A stretch of DNA of 64,000 nucleotides, taken from NCBI GenBank assembly GCA_036873135.1, contig JAPTYO010000059.1, forward strand, positions 26,477,327-26,541,326. Direction: 5' to 3'. The stretch is from Clarkia xantiana subsp. parviflora. Its lineage: Eukaryota; Streptophyta; Magnoliopsida; Myrtales; Onagraceae. The notes beneath the pieces were generated by a model. That model had not been told where the DNA came from. It did not search any database and saw only the letters and a list, made by a program, of their open reading frames with translations. This document shows, in pieces, positions 12,721 through 24,448 of this stretch (positions within the stretch are counted from its first letter, which is position 1; each line of letters opens with the position of its first letter). The position numbers and the translations under genes are program-made.

Positions 12721-13187
12721 ATTTATGAAACGGTTTGACTATTATTATAGCAAACATAGTACAATTTTCCCTATCTTTTTCACTACTTCACAAAAATATA
12801 ATAAATAACAGATTTTTACATATTCACAAACAGTCACAACTCACATGTGATATAAGGTGAATTAACTATATAATTCACATATGTGATATGTTTAACATAT
12901 TAAGTATACATAAAATATATATTTCATTTTAATATATTATTAATTTAAAAATAAAATTCCGTAAAAGTACAAATTACTAATATTATAATATAATTGTTTA
13001 TCTACAAAATTTCACATTAGTCAATAGTTAAAAATAAATATTGAAAATATAATATTTCCTTTTGAATCATTTTTCGCCACTTCCTTTTTATCCATTAATT
13101 ACAAAAATATATTAATTATTATGTATAATAAAGATATGCTGGATGAGGCGAATGGTGCGAGAAGCTATATAATAATAATAATAATAA
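12721..13187. other. Spacer ending in an AAT microsatellite
   Basis: AT-rich with no gene. It ends in (AAT)n at about 13167-13187, which is the target site of the Helitron that follows. Confidence 0.4.
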
Positions 13188-16096
13188 TCTATATATTATA
13201 TAATGCAAAAGGAAAGAGAGTGGAGCAATGTGAAACTGCCACGTCAGCAATCTGGAGCAGCCATGGCGCGCCACCTCAGCAGATACCAATTCCTTTCACT
13301 CGGCCCAACACACTCCTTTCACTCGACCCATATACTCTTTTCCACTCTCGGCCCGTTAACTCGCTTCTCTTCCTATCTGTGTTCATGCTCTTCGGTTGCA
13401 CTTCCGTTTTCAATTGAATTCAGTAAATCCAATTAAATTGAGTAACGCACCCAGCATTCAAGGATTGCAAAAGAAGGGACGCCCAGATGAATCTCTTCCT
13501 TGATCAGATCGGGTTGTTTGAGGTAGACTTGGGGGGGGGGGGGGGCAGCAGAGCGGAAGGTCCCAGGAATGACGGAAGTAGTAGCAGACTCGGTAGGAAC
13601 GATGAAGGTGGAGGCAGCGAGGTCGAGCGGCGGGTGCAGAGTGTTACACCCAAGCCAAAGGTACATATGTTTCTCTATCTTCCCTTTATCCAAATCATTT
13701 CATAATCCATCTCAATTCGTTTATGTTTTCCCAATTTCAGGATTTTGCTTACTCTAAATAGCTCAGCCCCAAAATGATAATATCTGTCATTAGAGATGAT
13801 CGCAGCAATAACATGAATTTTTGCCGACCATGTAAGCTATATGTTTCCCGGCCCTGGATTTCCTGCGATCATAACATCATCGGCTAGCTTCGATCTTCTT
13901 CATTCTCTAAATTTATATTTCTTTCATCCGATTCAGTTTTCGTGATCGAGAATCTGGTTCGGTATCCATCCCAATCCGTTTTCATTTTTCCTATTTTAGG
14001 ATAAATTTATATTTCTTTAATCTGATTCAATGTTCGTGATCGAGAAGCTGGTTTCGTCCAATTTTCCAATTTCAGGATTTCTCTAGCCCTTAATAACTCA
14101 GCCCCAAAATGATCTTTGTCATTAGAGATCATCGCAGAAAGAACAGAAATTTTCAGCGACCGGGTAAGCTATGTTTTCAATCCTGAATTTCTGACGACCA
14201 CAACATAGTCGGTTAGCTTCGATCGTCTTCATTCTATAAATTAAATTTTCTTTCACCTGATTCAATTTTCGTGATCAAGAAGGAGGTGTGTAGGCTCTCA
14301 ATATTTGTGATTCAGGTACAACAGTTTTGCAGCCAAGATAAAAACGATTACTCTCAGATAGTAAAGTGATGAAGAGTTCTTAGTGTTACTTCTTTGTTTG
14401 TGTAGGGATCAGAGTCATTGTCTTCATGGCAAGCAAATATTCCTTGTGAGCCTACTCAGTTTGAGGTAAACCAAAATGATTCTTGATTAGTTTGTTCATG
14501 ATAGATGAGATCAGTACTTCACGACCAAAGTAATGACTCAATGACGAGAAATAATAATAATATTGATCCATCTAACAAAGAGTTCATTTTTTCCTCTTCT
14601 TAATTAAGGATTTGATATTAGCACGATCCCCTTACATGATTGGAGTTTCTAGCATAAAAAGTTCTCTCAGTGTTCAATAATAATAAAAGCCTTTTGGTAA
14701 CTTAACACCTGAGTCGCAAATTAATACAGTTTCTGATTTTCTTTCTAGCAAAATTGTTAACTTCTCTGTTGCATATACTAGGTAATTTCTGCTGAAGTGT
14801 GTCATATTGGTATCATTTGGTATGGATTTAATTCTCATATGTATTCCAGGGTGGATAAGATAAAGTGTGTTCGTGGTAAAGTTGCTATTTGTTGTCATGT
14901 AAGTGTTCATGATCATTTTTTCAGTGTTCTCTGTTTGAATCTAGAGCAATAGAAACTGACTATTGCCTTTGTTTAGCCATTCATGCCCCTTGAAAAGAGC
15001 ATTATAATTTTGACGTTGGTCGCAAGAAGAAGACTCAGGCTGCTGCATAGGAATAGGAAGTAAGTACTAATCTCTCTTAAAATTGACTTAGTTTTTGAAG
15101 TTTCGCGTTATAAATTGTCATTAGCTGAATTGTATTTTGAATATGGAATATCTAAAGTTGGTGTTTTAAACTACCCAAGTGACTGATTAAGTCCATGAAT
15201 CTCTACACTATTTGTTTAAATTAATTATTTCTTTGATCACTTAAGGATTACTTGGAAAAGTGTTAAGCTAACATAAATCCATATCAATCAGTGTTTAAAG
15301 TCTATTTATCCTCAATAGAAGTGGCAATGTGATTTTACATAAGTCTGTGTACTACAACATAAGCAAATTTTTCCGTTTTGTGTGTAGATTACAGGAAGGA
15401 GATGCAACGTTTTCCCCCTCTTTTTTTTAGTTTGTCTTTTAATGTGGAAACTGCTATTTCTCCGTATGGATATTGTGTATTATCACATAATGCTAATTGT
15501 GAAATATGTTCAGTAATATAGCTAGCGTCTCATGATTCATTGTCCTTCTCAGTAAGTTATCTAATTGCTAATCCTGCCATTATAGAATAGATTTCCTAGG
15601 ATTTTCTTTATTTAATGGTATAGCAATTTGATATTTTATCAACTAGCCTAATATGTTCATCCTGCATCTATTAGTTGTGGCAATGATTTATATGTGATGA
15701 TGTTCCTTTAATATGGTGCTCCAGATATATCTTTGAATGCAAGCTGAAATTCTACATAAAAAAGCTCCAGAAGAAAGGGAAGGGTGTTGATGTCGTTCCT
15801 TTAATATGTTTAGACTTCTCTCCATGACGTTCCCCGAGTCGCTCAAGGTTTGATTCGATTTTATGTTTAGAAAATGATGATATTCATTCATGTAAGCTAA
15901 GCACCCTTAAACAAAGACATTCGCCTTTATTATAAATTCCCGACAAGGAACATGGATTTTACTAAAATTATTTATATTGTTATGTTGTACTACATCTTTC
16001 AAAGTGTTGTGATTGGACTCAATCCAGTGTAATGGTTCCGATGTTAATTGTTGTTTTTTGAAATCGCCCTGCGCTACGCGCAGGGTCAGCATCTAG
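13188..16096 (+). mobile_element. Helitron, non-autonomous, complete ends
   Basis: The 5' end is TCTATATATTATATAATGC directly after an A, the usual plant Helitron start. The 3' end is CTAG (16093-16096) followed by T. A hairpin lies 7 nt before CTAG: CCCTGCGC (16067-16074), a TAC loop, then GCGCAGGG (16078-16085). The flanks on both sides are AAT microsatellite, so insertion was between A and T of one AAT array without duplication, as Helitrons do. Length 2909 bp. No Rep/helicase ORF is visible, so it is non-autonomous. The interior has a G15 run (13531-13545), an imperfect direct repeat (about 13741-13960 against 14080-14280), and short stretches bounded by splice-like AG/GT (for example 14407-14464) that could be captured exons; I do not recognise their source. 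Confidence 0.88.
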
Positions 16097-16104
16097 TAAT
16101 AATA

Positions 16105-16655
16105 ATAATAGAATTAGGCACATAGCGTACACCTTTGGTCCTTTTTAGGTTGTACGACCTCACAATCAATTTGTATTTGCCCCTTAAAATTAATATACAT
16201 TTCTTTGGTGGATGCTGATATAATATGTAGGACCCACGGGCATATTCATTATTTTCCATTTTGATAAAATAAATGATTATTATTTATGACTTATTATGGT
16301 GGGCTCTATGGTTGTACACTACAAAGATGATGATAATAAAGCAAATCTATAACATAATCTATTATATCTTAGATGGATTATTATTCTTGATTACAACAAT
16401 ATAATATTGAAGAGCCAAAGCAAAATAAGTGACCATGGTTTGTGTTGACATATAGTTTATTATTGCTAATATTAGAATTTTTAAATTCAATTCTCTAATA
16501 TTTGTTACAATATGAGTAGTAATTAATTTTAAAATACATTGTCCAAAAAAATTAAAATACATGAAAAAGTAATGTTGTTAAATAATTATTATTTATATCC
16601 TTGTTTTGATCATCTAGTTGTTAATAATTCGCGATGCCACTCACTGCTATGACAG
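16105..16655. other. Spacer
   Basis: AT-rich, no gene. The short minus-strand ORF near 16362-16562 has no family resemblance and a low-complexity composition. Confidence 0.35.
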
Positions 16656-16658
16656 GAG

Positions 16659-16822
16659 AAGGGTGTAATTGAGCAAAGTCGACTCAAATATTTCGCAAGT
16701 CGAACTCACCTATTAAGTTTAAAATTATTCAATTAATTATAAACGGTATACATTAGTTCGATCGAGTTTAAACTCAACTCGATTAGGAATTTTAACTCGA
16801 GCTTGAACTCAAATTCGACTTG

Positions 16823-16867
<45 letters not shown>

Positions 16868-17051
16868 AGTTTTAATAAACTTGAATTCGAAACTGACTCG
16901 AATATGAAAAAAAAAAAATCCTCGATTAGACTCGCGTGCCTGTCAAGTCGAGTAGCAAAAAAAATTTGACTCGACTCAAAATTTACCGAGTGAATATCGA
17001 CCGCACCAATCTCAAGTAGTTTATGACTATCTTGTCTCGTTTACATCCCTA
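16659..17051. mobile_element. hAT-like element with GAGTCGA-type subterminal words, decayed
   Basis: Left end AAGGGTGTAATTGAGC and right end GTCTCGTTTACATCCCTA are recognisable versions of the TAGGG(G)TGTAAACGAG terminal repeat seen intact at 28564. Subterminal GACTCGA/TCGAGTC words flank a TA microsatellite (about 16830-16860). The target duplication cannot be fixed; the flanks share a CTATGA word only. Confidence 0.6.
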
Positions 17052-17383
17052 TACTATGAGATTTTTAACCTCCATTTGCATTATTTTCCGTACATCTTTC
17101 GAGTAATATCATTATTTTTGTCCTTTTATTCTATTGTTTTTTTTGTGAGGTAGTTGTATTATAGGTTATTATGAAGGTATTAGAAGTATACTTACTATGT
17201 ACTTAGATAATTGTTACTTGTACTGAGTCGGTCCATAAGAAGTACAGTACTAGTTATATACTTATATATAACATAACATTTTGATTAATGAGGCTACATA
17301 TTGCATGTTTATTATGACCCCTTTCATTCTTTATTATTACTAGAGATATTAACACGTGCTTACAGTTTGGTCTGATCTCAGCT
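17052..17383. other. Spacer
   Basis: AT-rich sequence with no gene or repeat boundary that I can define. Confidence 0.3.
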
Positions 17384-17942
17384 TGTTGGGATCAGACCAG
17401 CTAGTTCTATCCCAGCGTATTTGTATAGGACTAGTCTGACCCTGGCACTTCCCCAGTCGGGTCAATATGGCCGACCAAGGGGTGTACGCGATGTCCGAAT
17501 AATTGTCGCCCGGATCACGCCTTAGAGGGACCTGCCAACACTTCCCACGCACGACCCCTACACGACACTACGAACTCTCTCATGTTTACAAGGATTTAAA
17601 CGCTTTATCTATTAATAAAACACGTTTAGGGATTAATGACGTCATTAGCCGCCTTAATGCCCATTGAGGCCTATATATAGGGCTCAAGATTTCTCATTCT
17701 ACACATTATGAACTTTTGCATATTTGAGCTCTGTCTTCTCTCTAGTTTCTCTCTCTAGAACTATACTTATTTAAGTATCGGAGGGGGTTCGCCTGATCCA
17801 TCCCCGGCTTAACCTTCGTGCAGGTTCGCGAATGAATGGATTACGAGAAGAGCGAAGGAAAATGGATCGTTAGAAGGAAATCACACCCGTGGAATCGACA
17901 TTCGGGTTGACATTCAGACACCCTGATATCTACGTCCCAACA
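17384..17942. mobile_element. Probable solo LTR of an LTR retrotransposon
   Basis: Ends are inverted 8-mers TGTTGGGA and TCCCAACA, the TG...CA pattern of an LTR. A TATATATAGGGCTC box near 17672 is followed by a pyrimidine-rich stretch, as expected for an LTR promoter. Markedly higher GC than the flanks. The flanking 5-mers (CAGCT and ATATC) do not match, so the left end may be displaced or the duplication lost. Confidence 0.55.
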
Positions 17943-19660
17943 ATATCAACAATATGAATATATCACATGTCTTAATATCTTTATTCTTTTACCTTGTAGT
18001 TTTGTATGTGTTATATATATATTGCAAAAATTATGGTAAATTTGCATATCGGTCCTCATATATTTAGCCTACCGAAACAGGCAAGAGACAAACTAATTTA
18101 AGTGCAGAAGGGAATCAACATTATAACTAGCTAAGGCCCTCCACAAAGTTTTTATGTGCTCTATCGATATTATTCTCCACACATCAAATCATCACCACCT
18201 CTATTTTAATCCACAAAGACTATAGTATATGGATGGAGATTAGACAATTTAATCTTTTATTTAATATTGTGTAAGAATTCAGTACTTCATCTCTTAATTA
18301 AGGCTCTCAAAATTCAATTTATGTCCGGATTTTGCAAATAGAAACATATCTATAATTAACCAGCACTTTACAGAAATGTGATGACTCGATACGAATATAA
18401 ATTATTTAAGAACGTCTTGTGGAAAGCTAATTTAAAGTACTTTTTTGATGTAAAATCTGTATTTTAATTGAACCATTTTTTAATCATGTAGTATGATATA
18501 TCAGTTCAACACTTCATTCTTTAATTAGATGTCATGAGTTTAAACTTCTATGGTGATATTAATAACGGAAAAATATTCCGATCAACATTTTAGCCATAAC
18601 CATTACAAGCTGACCCAATGCGAATAATAATTAATTTAAATATAATGTAATTATGTACTAATAATGCTCTTGATCAGACATCAGTAGGTACTACGTATAG
18701 GATAAGTTGTTCTTTGACTTAATTAAATGGTTTAGTTGTCTATTTTCTCCTAATTAGTAGTTAGAAAGAGTTTCCCAATGAATTTGCATAGTATTACATA
18801 GATGTTGATTTATTATAATTTTTTATGTAATATATAAAATAAGTAGTTATAACTTATAGTAGTTTTATATAATATTCTGGAATTTTACAGATGTTATTCT
18901 TTAAATTTAAGAAATACACTATATAGACTATTATCATATATCATATTTTTTTTAAATCAAAATTGATCAATGTCACAATTAATGCTAATAATTTATTAGT
19001 AGTTATGAGATGTTTAATAATAAATATGTTTAAGAAATATAGTTAAATAAAATTATTGTAAAGCAAAAATAATTTAACTAAATCTTATATTTAAGTATTA
19101 CTAAAAATGTACATAAACGTATGAATAATGATTCAATCTGAGAATCATCTTATGACTCTGAGTGTGTTTTAATTGCCATTGAAATTCAAAAAAAATTACA
19201 ACTTTACCATTGTGAGTGCTTTCGACGGATTTTTTATAGAAAATTTCTGCATAGGTAGCAAAACTATAAATGTATCATGACACCTTTAAAAAGATTATAA
19301 ATTATGTAAAAAGAAAAGCAAATATGCAAACCGAATAGGGAGGGAAAAGATAATGAACAAAGTGGAAGACAATCAATCAAGGAGGAATTTTCATTACTTT
19401 TCTTTCAATTTTCTCATAACATAAATAAATGCTAATGGAAATTTGCTCATTTTTAAATGCTCTTGTTAATAGAAAAAATATTTGATTGGTTGAAAGAAAG
19501 TTGAAAGGCAGAGAAAAGAAACCTCACTTACTCTATTTTTTTTTTTGTTTTTTTTTTTCTAAGCACTTACTGTTGTTCATTATATAATTATTATTGAACC
19601 CAGCAAATATATATATCTATCTATATAGATATATATATATATATATATATATCTATATAG
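17943..19660. other. Gene-free AT-rich spacer upstream of the GDU gene
   Basis: About 1.7 kb of very AT-rich sequence. No ORF above background, no tRNA-like fold and no clear transposon ends. The last part (19605-19660) is a TA microsatellite just upstream of the GDU TATA box. Confidence 0.4.
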
Positions 19661-19663
19661 GCA

Positions 19664-19673
19664 CTATATATAG
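19664..19673 (+). promoter_or_regulatory. TATA box of the GDU gene
   Basis: CTATATATAG lies 114 nt before the ATG, followed by a CT-rich leader (CTCTCTCTCTCTC near 19720) and a telo-box AAACCCTAA near 19744 in the presumed 5'UTR. Upstream TA repeats make the exact box uncertain. Confidence 0.5.
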
Positions 19674-19786
19674 ACCTATCCACCATGCTCTGTTTCTCAA
19701 GTTAGATTCTTCAATCTGTTCTCTCTCTCTCTCTTCTGCAACTAAACCCTAAACCAACCCCCAAATCCAGCTAGCTAGTTTCCACA

Positions 19787-20308
19787 ATGAGAAACCTCAT
19801 CGAAACATCAACAATTGCCCCCACAATGTCCTCTTATTCACCAGCCACTACCATGGTACAGCGCTCGCCATGGCACTCTCCGGTGCCGTACCTATTTGGC
19901 GGATTGGCCGCCATGCTAGGGCTCATCGCCTTCGCCCTCCTCATCCTCGCATGCTCTTACTGGAAGCTCTCCTCTGGAGCCGAATCCGAAGGAGACGTGG
20001 AGAATCAGAAGGGAGACGATGAGAAGGTAGTTAGAATGTACGAGGAGAAGATTGTGGTGATCATGGCCGGCGATGAGAAGCCGACCTACTTGGCCACTCC
20101 GGTTTGCAGCCGCGGATCCTCCTTTGGCGATGACGGCAGGAAGAGCGGTCAGAGCCAGGAAATGAACGACGAGGAGAAGCCGGAGAAGACGAAGGAGGAT
20201 CAGGCGGTTGTAATCCAGATCCCTGTAATTGCGATTGCTGAAGAAAATTCAGAAGAAGGCTCTTCAACGGCGGCTCCGGCTACAAACCAATCGGAAGAAA
20301 ATCAGTAA
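19787..20308 (+). CDS. GLUTAMINE DUMPER (GDU) family membrane protein
   Basis: Single-pass plasma-membrane protein of a plant-only family that influences amino acid export and tolerance. Intronless, 173 residues, normal for the family. The conserved block SPWHSPVPYLFGGLAAMLGL starts at residue 27 and leads into one transmembrane helix (about 34-57) ending SYWKLS. The cytosolic VIMAG motif is at residues 91-95 and continues GDEKPTYLATP. The C terminus is Glu/Lys-rich with a short hydrophobic IQIPVIAIA patch. The ATG at 19787 is the first in frame after the CT-rich leader; Met14 and Met23 are possible alternatives. The family has several close paralogues, so I do not assign a number. Confidence 0.95.
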   Translation: MRNLIETSTIAPTMSSYSPATTMVQRSPWHSPVPYLFGGLAAMLGLIAFALLILACSYWKLSSGAESEGDVENQKGDDEKVVRMYEEKIVVIMAGDEKPTYLATPVCSRGSSFGDDGRKSGQSQEMNDEEKPEKTKEDQAVVIQIPVIAIAEENSEEGSSTAAPATNQSEENQ

Positions 20309-20776
20309 AGCCACCAATCACAACAAATTCAGAATTAATAAAATTTTGATTTGAGTTTTGGAGATCTAATCGATCGGACGATTGATCAGACGAAAGAGTG
20401 GTTGATACAGTGCGGCGGCCGGCCGGTGTACGGAATTCTGCCGTCTCTTTTGAGAAAGGGAAGAAGAGAGAGATTAGTAGCTAAGCTAGAACAGAGTTTT
20501 TCTTCCATCTTTTTTTTGCTCTAGCACAAGTTTCTTTTCTCCTCTCTCTATCCGGAAAATGTATATGTTTCTCGAGATTAATTACTATAACATAGAGAGA
20601 TCTTCAGCAATTTATTTATAGTTATCACTAACTAAACTAGTAACAAGATGCAGCTTCTTAAAATCCGTCAATTTTTCTATAGTGATGATGATACTTTCGG
20701 AAGAAAAATATGCATTTCAAAATATACAAAATTGTTTTACAATTTAGGATTGAAAGAGTTATTGTTAAAATAATTA
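20309..20776. other. 3' flank of GDU gene
   Basis: Downstream of the stop codon; contains AATAAAATTTTG at 20337 that could serve as a polyadenylation signal. Nothing else seen. Confidence 0.35.
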
Positions 20777-20777
20777 A

Positions 20778-21291
20778 GGGTTAACAGGTCTTTTGGTTTA
20801 TGATGTTTGACAATTTTTGGGTTTTGGTCAATGATGTTTTTTTTACCTAGTTTTGGTATCATATGTTTGCAGATTTTTTCTAGTTTTGGTCAGAGCGTTA
20901 CATTCCGTCCATTTTTTGACATGTATAAGTCACGTGATCCGCCCTAAACTTTCAATTTAGTCCCTCTAATACTTTCCTAACTCTTTTTTGTTCAATTTAG
21001 TCCTGAAGTTTCAAAAATTCAATTGGACCTATTGTCCAATTGTGGTCAATTTTGAAACTTCGGGACTAAACTGAAAATAAAAAGGTTAAGAAAGTATTAG
21101 AGGGACTAAATTTAAAGTTTAGAGTGGATCACGTGACTTGAATATGTCAAAAAATGGATGGAATGTAACGGTTAGACCAAAACTAGAAAAAAAAATCTGC
21201 AAACATATGGTACCAAAACTAGGTAAAATAAAACATCATTGACCAAAACCCAAAATTGTCAAACATCATGGACCAAAAGACCCGTTAACCC
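20778..21291. mobile_element. Mutator-like fold-back MITE (family A, copy 3)
   Basis: Starts GGGTTAACAGGTC and ends CCCGTTAACCC. Perfect 9-bp target duplication AATAATTAA (20769-20777 and 21292-21300). Hairpin throughout, 514 bp. Confidence 0.9.
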
Positions 21292-21300
21292 AATAATTAA

Positions 21301-21654
21301 CTATCTCATCCCAATTTACTTATTACCTATTCGTCTAATAAAACTTATACACTTGTAATTTTTCTGTCACAATTTAACCCCAAACGGACAAATGTAACAA
21401 GTGCATTAAAAAACTTTGATATTTAACCGAAAAAAATATGTAAATAAATTTTAAAAAAAATAAAATAAAAAATTTCAGAAACCGGGGGAATATTTGCGGT
21501 GGGCGGAGAAAGGAGGATGATGATAGGGAGACGCGGCGAAGAGGAAACGTAGCCGTCGGATTTAAAAAACGGCGGCTATTAAATCCAAGCGGTTGAGCTG
21601 ACGTAAGCTTCCTAACAAATTTTAGCCCATTAATTCATTTCAAGACAACACGTG
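21301..21654. other. Spacer with a short GC-rich patch
   Basis: A GC-rich stretch near 21480-21600 contains ACGTGG-like and CGGCG words that look like a promoter or old exon, but no frame is open and nothing is recognised. Confidence 0.3.
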
Positions 21655-21662
21655 GCAGTGGT

Positions 21663-22134
21663 TAGGGATGACAACGGGTCACTGGAACCCGCCGACCCGC
21701 GGGTACCCGACCCGAGTTTGACCTGATGATCCGCCGACCCGCGGGGCGGGTTTGGGTTTGGGTTCACGACGACCCGCCGACCCGACCTTTCATTTTACAT
21801 ATATATTTAATATATGTATATTATATAAAACTATACGGGTAAAATAACACATAATCAAAATAACAATTATTCTAATGAATGAGATGATTTATATTTGGAT
21901 TATGAGTTAATTTAATAATTTATGATTTAAATTTGGAGTTGAATTTGGGTACGGTAACATAGAATTTAGAATTTAAGATATAAAATTATAAATTATACCT
22001 CACACGGGTCGACCCGCGGATCAACCCGACCCAACCCGAAAGTGCATGAGACGGGTCCGGGTCGACCATATTGACTCGCGGGGCGGGTCCGGGTCTGGCG
22101 ATACCCGCCCCGACCCGCCTCATTGACATCCCTA
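21663..22134. mobile_element. hAT-like element with GACCCGC subterminal words
   Basis: Ends TAGGGATGACAACGGGT and CATTGACATCCCTA. A perfect 8-bp target duplication GCAGTGGT flanks it (21655-21662 and 22135-22142). GACCCGCCGACCCG and GGGCGGGTCCGGGT words fill the two ends in opposite orientation around an AT-rich middle. 472 bp, no ORF. Confidence 0.87.
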
Positions 22135-22142
22135 GCAGTGGT

Positions 22143-23470
22143 GTGTGTTATAATTAATTACTCTTTTGTTGTTTTGTTTTAAAATTTTATCTTAAATCTC
22201 TCGAGAATCATCTACGTTGGTGACGTGATTAAAAATATCAATTTTACTTGAATTATGTACCGTCTTAAGGGTGTGAATACAACATGATTTAATGGGTCAG
22301 ACTCTTAATTATATTAAACTAATAATGGGCTACGTTTATAAGATTAGGACATGTACTATTTTTTATTAAGTTTGATTGGAAAAAATCTCAAACTATAAGC
22401 AGGAGAGTCTGAACATTAAATAGATCAGACAGATCATCGTTATTAGTTCATTCCTTTATGGTGGCCAAAAATAATTTTTAACACCTAGGTAGATGTACTA
22501 TCTTACAAATAATTTGAGTTATATTACGAATACTCGAAAATCATCGGCAACATCTCTGCCCTCTACCACGGATCCAAATAATATGCATCGCTCTTCGTGC
22601 CCCAAATTGTGCTTCGTCGTTGTGATTTTGACACGTGTACTTGATGTAATTAATTTTTTTTTTAAATAACCTATTGAGATTTGTGAACCTTGTAAGAAAA
22701 ATATTAAATCTAAAGATATATGTCAATATCTTAACGTTGAGGAAGAGTACGAAGAGTGAGACAAGTAATTTGAATCCCTATACCGCTACTGCTTAAGCAC
22801 AAGTATCTTCAAGGGCTAATTGATTAGAAAAATGTACGACTAACATTGAGTACCATATAAGATTATAGACGCGATAAATTTCTGAAATTTATATGACATG
22901 TTTAAATATTATAAAACCACTGGTTAGAAAGAGAAATCCATTTGCAAACTATTTATTATTTTCTATAGATCATAATTTATCTTTATTCCAACTTTAGTTT
23001 TAAATTATATTTCTTATATTATTTTTTAAAATAAAAAAATTTCACAAACATTTTTAAAAATTCATGAAAACGATTTAGACTATTTTATACGGAACAATAA
23101 AAATATAATACGGAGTATATTTTTCTTAATCGAAAAATCTTTATTTTTTGGGTTTTTCTTTTTATTAAAAAATATGTTTTAAAAGAACTTATATCATATT
23201 TATATAAAGTATATGTAAACATTTATTTTCTATTTTTCAAATAGCTTTTTTTAGGATTTTAGAATTAAAAAACTATTAAAAATTGAAGGGTAATTATGTA
23301 AACTTTAAAATTTATGTTATATACAAAGCGGTGAGTGGGGTTTTTACAAATAGAACTTCTCAATTAGAAAAAACATTGGAGTTTCACTCACCGGTAGTCT
23401 AGTTATCTATATTGCAAGCTGGACTTAATTAGCAGCTTAACCCATTATTGTTGTTGTTGGGCTTTCTGTT
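22143..23470. other. Gene-free spacer
   Basis: About 1.3 kb of AT-rich DNA with no supported ORF, RNA gene or transposon end. Confidence 0.35.
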
Positions 23471-23485
23471 ATCTTGATCAATTAA

Positions 23486-23700
23486 AATATTAGATGGACT
23501 AAATTGTAACAAAATTGAAAGTTTTGGGCTGCTCACGTGCATGGCACATGCCATTTAACGGCCGTTTTGACGAAATGGTAACGGAAGTACCAAAACAGTA
23601 AGGTTTGGAAACATATGGTACCAATTCGGTACAAAAAAATACTCATGGTATAAACAGTGTAATTTGTGCAAACATGTGGTACCAAAATGACCCTTAAACC
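23486..23700. mobile_element. Half of a fold-back element (family A related)
   Basis: Contains the right-arm blocks ATTAGATGGACTAAATTG, CACGTGCATGGCACATG and GGTACCAA in the same order as the long fold-backs at 3066 and 45112, but no matching left arm. A truncated copy. Confidence 0.6.
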
Positions 23701-24448
23701 CTATTATATATGGTCCAACTGGGTACAAACTGACCAATCAAAAAATAACGTTTTCATAGAGAATGGGCCACATCATCATCAAAGATAACAACTTTGCCAA
23801 AAAAAACAAAAATCACCAAAGAATTTGTGTACTCTTTCTTCCCCATGACCAAAATATTCAACATCTTGAGGGGCAAGGACTACTTTACTTGACTCAAAAG
23901 GAAGGCACCAGGAAAGACCAAATTTACTTGGGATACAAGAATAAGCTTAGACAACATCATTATTTATTACATATTCTATGTTCGATACAAGCAAGCAAGC
24001 TCTCTATTTATTTCCACCACCTCCTTCACAAAGAGATACAACCTATCTCCCTCTCACAACTCCGACGACTGCATCTCGAATATTGCAGTTAGCAATAAGA
24101 TCAACCAACTTTAACTAGTCATTTCTAGCTACTTGATCAAATCAATAATGCATCAGGGAGGGAGGACGATGAGGATTACGCATATGTTCGCTCGTCGTTC
24201 GTAATGGCATGTATGTTGCCTTGACGACAACACATTCATTCATCTGAGTCCTCCCTCCATTTCCCTTTTCAGCAAGTATCTATCTATGGGCTTTTGATCT
24301 TTAAACATGTGCTTCTTTCTCAAACCAGAATCACCTATTTACCATTTGCCAAAACTATCCTAAACTGCTCAAGTATAAATCTAAAAGAAAATGAGAACTT
24401 ACTTTGATGAGATCTGGCCGAGTGCAAAGATCGGTCACTTGTTCCATT
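23701..24448 (-). other. Probable 3'UTR and downstream flank of the ABC1K gene
   Basis: Lies directly after the ABC1K stop codon on the minus strand. A 110-codon plus-strand ORF here (23763-24092) has no recognisable family and is most likely chance. Confidence 0.4.

Noticed and set aside
13487..13757. Plus-strand ORFs across a G15 run
   Set aside because: They lie inside the Helitron, depend on a homopolymer of uncertain length and have no recognisable domain.
23763..24092. 110-codon plus-strand ORF, possible small gene
   Set aside because: No family resemblance, no codon-composition change from the flanks, and antisense to the probable ABC1K 3'UTR.
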